Assembly: GCA_009741485.1 (NCBI GenBank)
Contig: CM019214.1
Span: forward strand, 8,050,886 to 8,114,885
DNA: 64,000 nt
Direction of reading: 5' to 3'
Origin: Malurus cyaneus samueli
Taxonomy: Eukaryota; Chordata; Aves; Passeriformes; Maluridae
This document shows, one piece after another, positions 1 through 11,800 of this stretch (positions are counted from its first letter, which is position 1; each line of letters starts with the position of its first letter). The notes beneath the pieces are model-generated. The model did no database searches. It saw only the letters and a list, made by a program, of their open reading frames with translations, and was not told where the DNA came from. The position numbers and the translations under genes were made by a program.

Positions 1-1970
1 CTTTGGTCCTTTGGGACTTCCTAACCATATGTGCAGAATGAAAAAAAAAACCCTAAATCTGCCTTTCAACACAAAATAAAATATTGTAAAATAGTATCTT
101 GTCTAAAAGCAGGGAGAGGAAAAGGATAGATGAGCTACCAATGCAACTTTGACACCCGTTGTAAAGGCACAGGAAGTTTTAATAGCCAGGTCTGCCACTT
201 TGGTTGTCAAAAATGACATTTTCTGCACATCAGTTCCTCACCCCATTTCAGAAGCCTAAACCACATTAATCTATAAACCATTCCTGCTGCCCTCTCTGCA
301 TTCTTCCTCCTGCAACTTCCTTTCCCCCAAGCACAAGGGTTAAATCAATTGATGACTCTGGATACTTGTTTTTAATTGTCTGCACAGACAGAGTTTCAAA
401 GGAAAGGTAAAATGAAAGTGTGCTTTCCCCAGGTTCAAGTGTTAGGGAAGGAAAATGGGAACAGGAAGACTCTGCCATGCTGTGGGGAGAATTGTTCTGG
501 AGACACTCATGGAATGGGTATAAAGATGAATAAGTGTTAGTGTTGAAAATAAAATATTCCAAGGTACAGCTTTAAAGAGCTGTGGAAGGAATTTGTTTTT
601 CCCTTGGTTTTGTCCAAGAAATTAAGGAACTAGGGGGAGGTGAGCTGCCATAAATCACACAAAGTGGTTTTCTATCTGAATGGGAGTGAAATCTGCCAGC
701 TGGTGGCAAAAGTTCACTTTTTATTCTACTTATGGAATATGTCTTGCTAATAGACCAAACAGAATAAACAGGCTCTTTATACAAATAAGGAGTTTTTGGA
801 AGGCCTGGGAAGGAGGAGTGCCAGGCAAAAGGAGGGAAGAGAATTGTAGCCTTGCGTTCTTTTGAAGTCTCTATTTATAATCACTTTCAATTTAACTGAA
901 ATACTTCGCAAAAAATGCACACAATTTTTAAAGAAAAGCTGCATCTTTGTGTGAAGTGTTTTCCCTGAGAAATCCTAGGAATATTACTGCTATGTTTCTT
1001 AAAACACAAAAACTTACATTACTGTGCTAGCAGACCTTGCCAGAATTATGAAATCAAAGCTGACTTTGAACAGTAAAATACAGGTTACAGAATGCACAGT
1101 AGGGTTTCCAGGTTTAGATCTATAGCTCCAAACTATGGAGTAACTTGCAATTATTTGACAGATCTCTGGAAGATATCTTCTTCCCTCAGCAACAGAGAAG
1201 GGGGAGTGTTTGCTTAATGTTTCATGGTCCTGACTCCAGGTTTTTTATTTCCCTCTCTCCTATGAGCAATAATTGTCTGAGAAATCACTGATTTCACCCA
1301 ACACCTCATATTAATACACTCTAATGCTAAGGCCTAAATCCAATAAAAGTCCCTTCCAATTGTGCATGAATAAAACAAGAAAAAGGCAGATGTTTGAAGT
1401 GAGAGAATTAAATTTGTTCAATCACTTATATTGCTAAAAGACTAGCCAAAAAAATTATCATTTTTTTATACTGACATTAGATACATTTTCAGATTTCAGG
1501 ATACTTTATTTAATATGAAGTGACAGTATTTTACTACAACTGTTCCTACTTATTAGGTGAGACCATTGGAAATGTTATGAATTACTGAATTTTGAACCAT
1601 TTCCACACAGCTTACTGCTTGGCACTGGAAATGTATATTTTATTTCAAAGGAAATTTCAAAGAGAATATTTCCATCCAAAAGAATTGGGAAGGAGAGGAC
1701 TTTGGAGGGTTCCCTAGAGATCAGAGTGGGGGAGAAAAACCCCTGTACAATAGGATTTTCCTAGTGATCATTGATGGGCCTAGGACTACTGCATCATGTT
1801 TGTCAGTCTGGCAGCTTGGGGAAGTGGGGAAGGTGGAAAGAGGATCAAAGAATGGAGCTACAGGGATTCCAAGCAGGGCAGGGCAAAATGTGCATGTGAA
1901 TTCTCCCAGAAGTAGTCAAATGGCTGTTTTACTACAACTCTGCGTGCAGCATCATCATACTGAGTAAGGG
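1..1970. other. Non-coding A+T-rich stretch, nothing recognised
   Basis: Read on both strands, this stretch shows no recognisable repeat, RNA gene or domain-bearing frame. Short frames of up to 98 codons (for example 266-562 on the minus strand) have no known motif, no signal for translation and no convincing splice context, so they are treated as chance. The composition is the same A+T-rich background as most of the window. Confidence 0.6.
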
Positions 1971-1975
1971 GAATG

Positions 1976-2085
1976 AAGAACAGAGAGAGAGCAAAAAGAA
2001 AGCAGTTTCAGCTCCCACGAACTGCCAGGTGGCAACTTTATTGGAGAAGCTGGCGCTCTTAATGTCCTGTTTAGAAAACAGAACT
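1976..2085 (-). mobile_element. Possible LTR fragment (R/U5-like), minus strand
   Basis: Read on the minus strand, the segment has a short G+C-balanced lead, an AATAAA signal (plus-strand 2037-2042), then a sequence including the words cacctggcagttcgtgggag, and then a pyrimidine-rich stretch that ends in TTCA. This order (poly-A signal, short R, U5, terminal CA) is how avian endogenous-retrovirus LTRs are built. I see no matching U3 promoter, no target-site duplication, no primer-binding site and no gag, pol or env remnant nearby. It would therefore be a solo or truncated LTR at best. It may instead be unique sequence with a coincidental AATAAA. Confidence 0.3.
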
Positions 2086-5000
2086 CAGTGTTGCTGGTTT
2101 TAGTGGGATTTTTTCAGAAATGTTCTTCACTTGCAGACTTTCAACAAATCACAGAGCTTTCCTGTAGGGAGTAAAACCTTTCTTTGTGCTGTTTGTGCAC
2201 TGTGTTCATTGCTGTGGTTGTACAGGGGAAGATTCGAGCTGTGCTACCAATTCTTGAGCCCAAACTTCATTAGTGCCCTCATCATCATATAAACAAGGCA
2301 TCAGAATGCTCAGGGCACACACATCACAGAGCAGCACCATTAATGCAGCACCACAAGCCCTTTGCACTGTGTGATTCACTGTGGGAATTCTGACTATCTG
2401 AACTGTCAGGTGTGAGCCACTCCTACAGTGTTAGGAGTGGAAGATTGCATAATTGAAGAGTAATTATTGCCTACTATGCAATAAGACTGTGAGTGAAATA
2501 TTTAAAAGTTGTTCTTTGCCTTTGAAATCGAAGTGCCGTTTCAAATCAGGGAAGTTGTATTCCAAAATCATTTTGGATCTTGTGAAAATCTATGCATGGG
2601 AATAAAATAGTACTTCAGCCATGAAAATTTTTAACATAGACTCTTTCTAAAAAAAAATAGCATTTTTTAACTTACATTTCTGTTATTGTCATTCATAATA
2701 AAATCAGTAGTGTTTCTTCTACAGTTCTGAAAATGATCTGCAGTATTCAGTTCCTGCTCCTACTTTTCTCTCTCTTCTGATGGAAATGAACATCCTGATG
2801 CTTCATTTTCATGACAATGGCCACAGCAGAAATGACACAGACCAAGTCTTCTCCTGACACTGACTGAGGTAAGTAAAGAGATTAGGATGGGAATAACAGA
2901 TTCTTCACTCACATTTTAGCACCATTATACAGAGGAACCCACAGATACCAGTCCCAGAGGTGATATTGTTATGCATCATGTTCAGAATTGCAGGTGTTGC
3001 ATGAGTTACATTTTAAGGGTGTTTTTCACATCCTGCAGTGCCGACATGTATCTCAGGCATCATCAAGAGTTCTTCTGCAGAGAACAAGGAAATAAGATTA
3101 CATTTGTCATAACTGCAATATACCTTAGCACCAAATGACAAATTAATAGCAAAGGTTCCTCATGCTTTTTCCTCCAGTAAAATTACATGAAACTGCCATT
3201 TTTACAGCAAAAATTACTGTCGCAATCCTGTGTGCCAACCAGTTCTAACAGGTTCAAGTTCAGCAAATCCATTTTCAAGGTTGTGCTGCCTCTTTTACAA
3301 GCACAATGACTTCTGTGAGGGCAGAGAGAAAGAATAGGAGCTTTTCTGCATTACATTAATTACTTTTCTTTATCACTTTCAGGAAAGAAGCAAAAGTTTC
3401 AGTATCAAGTTGAGCTTATTTTTTGATTATTCCATTTTTTCTCTTCACCATTCTCATTTGTTTATATTCACAATTAATAGTATGTGCTGCATAGATTGTG
3501 AAGTTTTCTTCATTCCACAAACTAAGAATGGTTTCTTTGAGTCTGTGACTGCATATAGTTTTTGTCTCTAAATTTTTATTTAGTGTTATTCAGCATAGAA
3601 ACTGAAATGTATTTCCAAATAAGAAGACAGCTATGTACTGACAAGGTACACAGTATATTAATGCCCATTAGAGGTCGTTTAAGGAATCTTTCAGAGGTAG
3701 CAGAATTCTTTCAGTTCAGATTCTTTTCAGGTATTCTTGCTCCTTACCTTTTCTCATAATTTTGCCACATCCCACATTTGGAATTTGCCAGCAGGAGAAA
3801 AGATGGTCCAAGGAGGACAGTAATCAGTGACAGACATTTTGAAATGATATGTAAAGAAACCAAGTTTCTCTTTAAGCAGGGAAGACTGAGCAAGTGAAGC
3901 AGAAGTGTTGTTGCCAAAACAGATATCAGCAGCTGTCAGGCAGGAAAGAAAAACCTTGTAGCTGAGGCAACAGAGTAAATGGATGATCGCCCAGAAACAG
4001 CAGAAGGAGCTGGCAGTGGAGCAAGTGCTGCAAACATCTGCCTGGTGTCTGTGACACATCAGGGCTCTGCAGTGATTCCATCAGCTCCTTTCATCTCCTG
4101 AGTGCTGATCTTGTGCTCTGCCACTCTCTGCCCCAAGGATCCTTCGTCCCCTCCATTTGTGCTGTGTGTGCTGCAGCCTCATTTTCTTCACTTTGCTGTG
4201 CTCAGAAGGCCACAAAGGCTTGTTCCTATGCCACAATGGATGGAAAATACTTGGGAAAAAGGAATCCCTCTCCATGAGGCAAGAGGCAGATCAAAGTCCC
4301 AAGAGGAACTGTGAGCTCCTGTGCCCTTGCTGCAGCCCCTCTGTGTTGGTGCTGCTCATCTTTTCCAGACTCCAGACTGCCGAGTGAGTTTCAAAGTCAC
4401 AGTGTTTGACCTGAGATGAGCTGGTGACAGCGACAAAAACTGCACCAGTGGAACAGTAACTTACAAAAGATTCACCCTTATCATAATGACTGTCATTCAG
4501 TGAAAATCAAGGTGCTATTCTCAACCTTTTCTGTGTGTATTATCTTCTCTCATTACATTAGAAAGCTGCTAAAGCAATGCTCCAAATGTCTCTCTAATGT
4601 AGTTTTCATAAGCTAAGCACAAGGATTTTGATAATCCTTAACATGAACACACCAGGACAATCCACCTTCTTCAGCTGGCATCAGGATAAAGCCTTTTCCA
4701 GAAGTGCTTCAGTAATCTGGCAGTTATTAACACTGTTCCAATTTGCTTTCTTGCTTTCTTTTTGTCTTCTGACAGCAGTACCAAGCAGTGGTCCTTGTTG
4801 ATGGAACAAATACATCTTCAAAGTCCACGTACACAGAGAAATTCTTTCAGAGGGCTTTCCCTTTCATACAAGTTATTAGTAATTTCTAAGCCTCATAGAA
4901 ATAAGAATTCAGTGTGTTCTGTTAAATCTGGATCTTCTCTTACCCTCATGCTGCAGTTCCTCATTCAGGGATTCACACAGCTCTCTGCTGCATCCTCACA

Positions 5001-8000
5001 TACAAACTCAATTAACAGTTAAGAGACTGCTCAACTTCAAGATCCAAGATTAGCACTATAGAAAGCAAAAAAAAAAAAAAAATTATTTACCTAACCTAGG
5101 TGCAGGCTTACTTTTTAATGTGTACAACAGTGTCCTCCCTGCTAAGCAGCAAGTTCCTTATAATTATCCAGATCAGTACCTGTTTGAAGCACATAATGGG
5201 ATTCCTCTCGAGCACTGGTTTTGTGTAAAAAATGAGATTTGTGGAAGGGAAGATGATACAAATCTCCACCTTGTCCTCACAGAGAACAAGGATATGGCCA
5301 GAGCATGTTTTGAAACTCAAGATCTGGGAATCTCTTCTAGGAGCCATAAAGCAAAAGTAGCATCAGTATTGCACCTATAATTCACATCAAAAGACCAACA
5401 TGTAACATCTGTTGCCCAGAATGGATCCATAATTCTTTAGCATCTTGTGTAGAATATAAGCAGTCAGGCTGAGTGAGCCAAGATCAAAAGGGTGGAGTAC
5501 ACTGCAGACTAATAGTAAAACAATATTCTCTGTAAAGGTCTTTTCAAAGTAAAAAAGCAGGCACTTGTACTTGAAGTCTTGGGAGTATGAGAAATAAGGG
5601 GTGATTTTTTTTTTGTATGCAGGTGGTCTTAGGAACTGCAGAACTTCTAGGGAGAGGAAATACTTAATGTTATGTTCCACAAAAGAAAAATCCTGTAAAT
5701 ATTTTGCAGTAAAAGAACTGGAAGGAAATTAATTTTTTCTAGAGGATAATTATGCTGCTACTGAAGTTAGCATCTATTGGAATGTGGATACCAGAACACA
5801 GAATGTAGGGGTTTTGAACAAGAAGGTGTGCTCTTGTACCACCAATCTGTTAAACAAGCACCTCAAACTGATAAGTGGGAAATTCTCATTCAGTTAAAGC
5901 TGTATTAATATACCCTTGGATGGAAGCAGGGTAGTACCCAAATGTACTCAAATAACTATGTCCTTTTCCTGTGGACAAAAACCTTGTCATTCATGTCAGA
6001 CTCAGGCACCAGTTTGTCTCATCTTCCTCTAGCAGCATTTGAAGTCCATCCCATTGGCTGGACATTATTTTTTGTAGACCTGACAGAAACAAAGCTGGTA
6101 AACCTTAAAAAAAGTCAGAGTTTGCAGTGGCCTTGCTGCCCAAGAAAAAAGATTCAGCTCTCATATCACAAGTCTGTACAACAGCAGAAGAAATTCCTAT
6201 TTTACTTCCAAAAAACTTTTTTTTTGTTTTTTTAAATCACAGACTGTTTTTGCACGAGTAGGGAGATCTGTGAGTTGAATAACCTTAGTGTAAGTACTCT
6301 TCAATATTAGAGATTTTTCATAACCACTCTTACAGAAAAAACATTCATATAGACCCTTGACAAGTCCTGGAACATGCAAGGGCACTTTACTGCGTATTTT
6401 TGCTTCTTTCCACTCATAGTCTTGAACTTCTAAAAATACATGGAAGAATATAATGAAGAGACTTAATTCCCCAGTCAGACACTTATGTGTTTGAGCACTT
6501 AATGATGTCACTGAGAAAGCCTTATTGCTCAAGTTACTTATTCTGGTTTCAATTCACAGGCTGAATGAGATATATTTTTTACATATAAACATGCATTTTA
6601 TATCTTTCTGTGTCTTCTGCTAAACTGGGGCCATCAAGATCATCAAATTCTGAAGAATCCACCAGACTAGAAAAAAAACTGATTCTGATTTACAGCTCAT
6701 ATTTACTGTCATGTTTTTAAATATTGCATAGGCAAAGCTTGGGATTGTAAAACTTGATCGTTGTTGTAAAATAAATCATAATAATTCACAGAAACAACTT
6801 TTTTTTTTTAATGTCAGCCTCATTGTGTCCCAATTCTGTAAGTCAGAGATGACAAAGAGCAGGCTCAGTTGTGTAGGGCAGTGTGGCATCTCTGGCAATC
6901 AGGCAGAGAAGCCCTGCTGTTGGAAGGGGTGTGTTGATGGTAAATCCTATTCCTGGAGCTTTCTTTCTGGTTTTTTCCTGTCTTGGGCCAGATCAAATAA
7001 AGGGAGAAGCATTAAAAGGGAATAAATTATTACCCTGACCATGGCCTCTCCTGACCTTCCACTAGACCAGAGCACTCAAAAATATAGACCAGGTTACTCC
7101 TCCATACAATTTTTCTCATTCAAATTTAATTTCCCCCCTTTATATCATTTTCCCCTTCCAAGTAGCAGGATCTTCCCATAAATCAGCGCAACTCTGGCTT
7201 CACAAATGATCCAGAGCACCAGGCAGTGGCTACTGGACCAGAGGGGCAACAGTGACTGCAAGTCCTATTTTCTATTCCAGAGCAGAGGAAAAAGAGGTCA
7301 AATAATGGCTTGTGGTGGATTTCTAGAGAAGGAATAAAGTATATAAAGCATGGTGGTGGCAATCCTTTGTCCATCAGACTCCTAGGTTTCAGCAATCTGC
7401 CATTCAATGGCCAGCCTGGACTTCTCATTGGAATAAGATTTGTTGCCTCAAAAATCACTGTGAATTTGTGCTTACACATGTGCTGGGCACAAAATCAGTC
7501 ACTGTTTCAAAACTACACACATTTATACTCATCAGTATGCCCAGTACCCATAAATTATAGAAAAAGTTTGCAGATTTCAAAGTGCTTTTGGGTCATCTGT
7601 GTTCTTGGGTTTGATAGGTGGAATTGAGGTAGAAACTCACGCACCAAACTGTAATGTACAATTTCCAGCTGCAGAAACACTCCTGTGCAAAATAATATAA
7701 GGTGAGAGAAAATACATGGTCTGGTATCATAAATCTGAACAGGGTCAGCTGTGGATGGGGGAATAAAGCAAATCATGTTCCTAAAAACAAACAGAAATCT
7801 GCCCTTTTGATTTTTCTTTCTATTACAATAATCTGGGGTAGCAGTAGATGTCTGACACAATTCATTACAGGGCAATAACACAATTAATTATGGGTGCAGA
7901 GAGTGTGGAACTGAATCCTCCGTGCTTCTCCTGCACTGAAACTCTGTGATTGACTTTTATTTGGCAAAAACACAGTTCCATCCTGACTGCCATTGCAGAC

Positions 8001-8331
8001 CACTCAAATTAGGGACAGGACATGAGGAAAAGTCCTGCCCTGCATGTTCAGGAAAGGACCACACTGCTGTCTGACAAATCAAGTGGCTGACACTGAACAA
8101 GCACTGAACAATGACAGCTTCAAGCCTGTAAAGATAAAAACCAAGACACATGCAGCATTGAACTTACAGTTTCTTTTGGATAAAGAAAAATATTTTCATT
8201 ATTGTTAAAATAAGAAGACCCTGGAATGCTCACGTTAGTCCAATTCACATCATAGCCACTTCAGCATAAACAATTTGAAATCACTGTGTATTGGTGTTAA
8301 ATTCACATGAGCTGTATGATTAGTTGTGGTG
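2086..8331. other. Non-coding stretch, no gene recognised
   Basis: This is about 6 kb of A+T-rich DNA. It contains a 16-base A run at 5067-5082 and frames of at most about 111 codons, none with a recognisable domain. A good 5' splice-site match (GAG followed by GTAAGTA) lies at 2868-2875, but one or two such matches are expected by chance in a window this long, and no acceptor/exon pair is convincing. No transposon remnant was recognised here. Confidence 0.6.
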
Positions 8332-8350
8332 TTTTTTTTTTTTTTTTTTT
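8332..8350 (+). repeat. T19 homopolymer
   Basis: An uninterrupted run of 19 T. It is followed by a pyrimidine-rich step and then CAGCATG, so it superficially resembles a splice acceptor, but no open exon follows. Confidence 0.9.
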
Positions 8351-8535
8351 CTCTTTGTTTAGCAGCATGAAGACCAAATAACCTGAAATCTTTCTGGGGA
8401 GAATCCTGTAAACATGTACTATATTTCCCCTGTGTTATGTTTTAAGAAAATATCTTAGTTTCAGCTGCTAGCAGAGTCAAAAGTTTTATTTCTGTTGGCC
8501 CAAACCAACCAAATCAAACATATCTAATTTATAAG

Positions 8536-8614
8536 ATGCATCCATGACAGGCACTGTTGGAACTGGATGATCTTTAAAGTCCCTTCCAAAACAAACCATT
8601 TAATAATTGTATGA
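8536..8614 (+). mobile_element. CR1 LINE 3' terminal fragment
   Basis: The words gttggaactggatgatcttt, aaagtcccttcc and aaaccatt occur in the order and spacing of the 3' end of avian CR1 elements. They are followed by a decayed form of the short tandem tail (ataattgtatga). Only the last 80 or so bases of the element are present, which is usual for CR1 because reverse transcription starts at the 3' end and commonly stops early. There is no coding sequence. Several substitutions against the usual 3' end suggest a moderately old copy. Orientation is plus. Confidence 0.85.
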
Positions 8615-8746
8615 GATATGAATTAATGAGGCAGAAAGAGTCCATGAGTTTGCTGTGCTTTAGATGTTTCTTATAATTATTCCTTTCTGTGTCTTAAATT
8701 TCAATAAGTCATAGTTATAGAAAATGCTTGGGAGGAGGTAGTGGAG

Positions 8747-8752
8747 TTTTTT

Positions 8753-8783
<31 letters not shown>

Positions 8784-8800
8784 TTTTTTGTTTTTTTGTT
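8747..8800 (+). repeat. T/G low-complexity tract (imperfect TTTTTG repeats)
   Basis: Fifty-four bases made only of T and G on the plus strand, with G at intervals of roughly four to eight bases. It is a degenerate pentamer/hexamer-type simple repeat. It lies about 130 bases downstream of the CR1 tip but is not part of the CR1 tail. Confidence 0.85.
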
Positions 8801-11800
8801 CAGTTACTGAGCTTTTAGGCTATTTTTTTTTCTCTTACCCTTGAGAGTCCCTCACATGTTTGAGCTCTGTTCCCTGTGGTAGTTCTGTAACTACCTCCTG
8901 TCTAGACAGAAATATCAATATATTCTGCCCATAAAGGCCAGGAAAGAGCAACAGAAAGCAGAAGACAAAGAGTTCCGGGATTTGAGGAGGTCTCTCAGCA
9001 AATGTTCATACCAATATTTATTGTGTTTATCCAGATAAAAAAAATCTTTCCAAATACGTTCTAGAAAGGATATAGCACATACATAAATTTCTACTTTCAC
9101 TGGGTTATATGATATTGTCTTTGCATTTTATTTGTTTCCTCCTTGAAGGAACTGGTCAGCTTCAAACTCAGGATTTATGTAATTTCAAAGGGTAAAAATA
9201 AAAGCAACTGCAGAAAAATTAATACTAGTACATGCAAAACATTTGTCTGTACAAAATAATAAAACAATCAAAGCTGAATGCAAAAAATATCACTGTGGTA
9301 CTTCCCCTGTAGAACAATTGTAGACTCAAAATAAAGCTCCAGTGTAACTCCGTGGTGCTGATGTTCTGCACTGATGTCTTACAATAAATGTATTTTTCAT
9401 ACTTTCTTTTCATTCAACTCTGAACCACATTAATGAAACAGACATTTTGAAGAAAAATCTGTATCATAAGTAGAAAATGCTAATCTTAGGAAATTTATTG
9501 AATCTCGAAGATATTCTATTTCTGTTCACTCTATTTTTACTTTTATTATATTGTACCTCCTTCTTTTAAAATAGTTTTATTTTGGAAACTTTATTCATGA
9601 GGAAACCAAAAAAAATTATGTGGATGAAAATTCGGCAACAATTCCTGAAGAAATTTAGTAGTCTCTGATGTTTACACAACATATGAAAATGCTCTTCAAG
9701 AGAAGAGTAATTACTGACATAAACATGTATTTGGCAGTCATGTTTATCTCTGTTTACATGTGCAATCTTTTGTTTTGTAGTTCCTACATGAACAAATGCA
9801 TACAAACATTAGCTCTATTAACTACTTTGAAGTAGAAATATTTCCAGGAAAACTGAAAAACTTGGAAGAAATAGAAATTTTGGAAATTCCAAAAGTCTAC
9901 AGATGGTAATTATTTCTATTTTTTTTCTTTTTGCTGCGCATCTTTTCCCTTCTAAAAAAGTCAATCAGTGGAATTTACATTCCTAGAATCACAATTTTCA
10001 TTAGTGGTTATGTTGATTTCTGATACTTTTAAATGCTGACAAGCAATTGACAGTGCTAAATGATGGATGTTAAAAGGTCGCTGGGTGAATGGATTCTGTC
10101 TGTTCTAACTCATGTAATCATACCGAAATTATTTTTTGTATCTCAATAATACTAAACTCTTTCATAAAGAAAGATAAATCAAGTGTCTGCTCCCTTTATT
10201 TCCCTGATATAGAACTCACTTAAAGTCTTTGAGGAAGGCATTTGAAAAGAAAATTTTAAAAGTGTAAGGACTTAAGATTGGGTCTGAGTAGCAGAATGGG
10301 CAATAATTAACTCTCCCATATAATTTTGACAGTCTGGTTCAATCCATCCTTCTGAAAAGATCTTCTGTCTCACCCCCTCAGGTGTACTGTTACTTCTAAA
10401 ACTGCAGCCTTGGATTTTTCTTGAAATCATTTCCCTTTTTCCTCCCTCACTATCCCGGCTTTTGGCAGCTTGTTTTAAGTGCTGTGACATCATCTTGCAG
10501 CCCCTGAAAGAGCAGAGCAGCCTGCTTGGACAGTTCAGCTTTGTGGGAATATTTATAGAGCTGTCTGTGCATTGAAACCCTGCCACGAACAAAACAAGCT
10601 CTAATCTTTTGGGGATCTACACGATGGAGTCCAATGCCAGCATTGACTCTGGGTGTGATTGAACAGGCTGCTGTGTCTTTATAAAGTGATTTTACAGCGG
10701 TGCAGGCTGCTCTGATGGAGAGGGGTGGCATTAATGCCAGCACTGAGCCCCAGAACAGCCTCTTTTGTCCTCTAAGGTCGGGTTTGCTCTGCCACTGATG
10801 TCAAAGGGAGAGCCAACCCTTCCACAGATCCTCAAACTACATGAACACATCACTGCTGATTTAATCCCCCGTGATGCTGATGCCTGTTGAAGTTACCTGA
10901 CACCCTGTGATACATCACAGAGAGAGCCATCCTCACCCAGACTCTTCCTGCAGCAGAAAACATTCCAGCCATGGCAAGGCCATTCAGGAAAATGAATTGA
11001 ATGAATATTTGGTACCTGATAACATTGACATCTGATCTTGATCTTTGATGGCAGGTGGAAAAAGGCTTCCAAAAAAATCAAAAGAGTGAAGAATGTCAAG
11101 GATTAGTCTAGATTTTTATTAGTATGAAATGGTATTTGACATAAGTTACATAAAATTTCTTTTCATTGCATTTTTTTCAAGAAGAAAAGAATCATCTATT
11201 AGAGGAAAATATTTGAGGGGAAAAACTAGGATAAGTGAGAAATATCTTATGCCCAGGTCACAGGAGCAAGGTCTGGTTTGCCTCATGTTTATGACTTGCA
11301 CAATCTGAAACTCCTGGACACATCATTTCATTACTCCTCCATAAAATGTGTCCCTTTCTTTAAGGTTTTTCTGTTCCTCTTTATTTCTCCTCTCTGCCTT
11401 GCCTGGCTGATCATTTTGTGGAGTCCAACAGTCACCCCTTCAAACATGGACTGAGCAGGAGGTTTGAGAAACCCAGAGATTTTATGTGCAGGCTCTCCAT
11501 ACTCAACAAGTTGGTGACTTTTATTCAGTGGAATCCATAGCAGAGAAATCAATGGGGTGCAATGAATCCTCTGTAGCTTTCTGGGACTGTCCTGGCATTT
11601 TTAAAAGTAACCCTTTTGCTTATCAAAACTCTCCTGCCAGAAAAAAAAAATAAAAATCCATGATATTAGTGGTATTTAGTGTGACTTGTCATATGATGTT
11701 CACACATAGTATAAATATATATAGTTTAACTCATCAAATGTGCAGAGAATGTACAATTACTCTGATGAAAGAGTTTTATTTCATAAGTGTTTCGGCAGAT

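Noticed and set aside
1321..1370. CR1-like words (aaaagtcccttccaatt)
   Set aside because: Only one short block matches and the rest of the CR1 3' end is absent.
2826..2872. Small exon between CCACAG and GAG/GTAAGTA
   Set aside because: Only about 42 bases, with the pyrimidine tract too far upstream. One or two perfect donor matches are expected by chance in the window.
10272..10743. Two overlapping minus-strand frames (106 and 97 codons)
   Set aside because: They are in different frames over the same DNA without any domain. Slightly higher G+C lowers stop frequency and explains the lengths.
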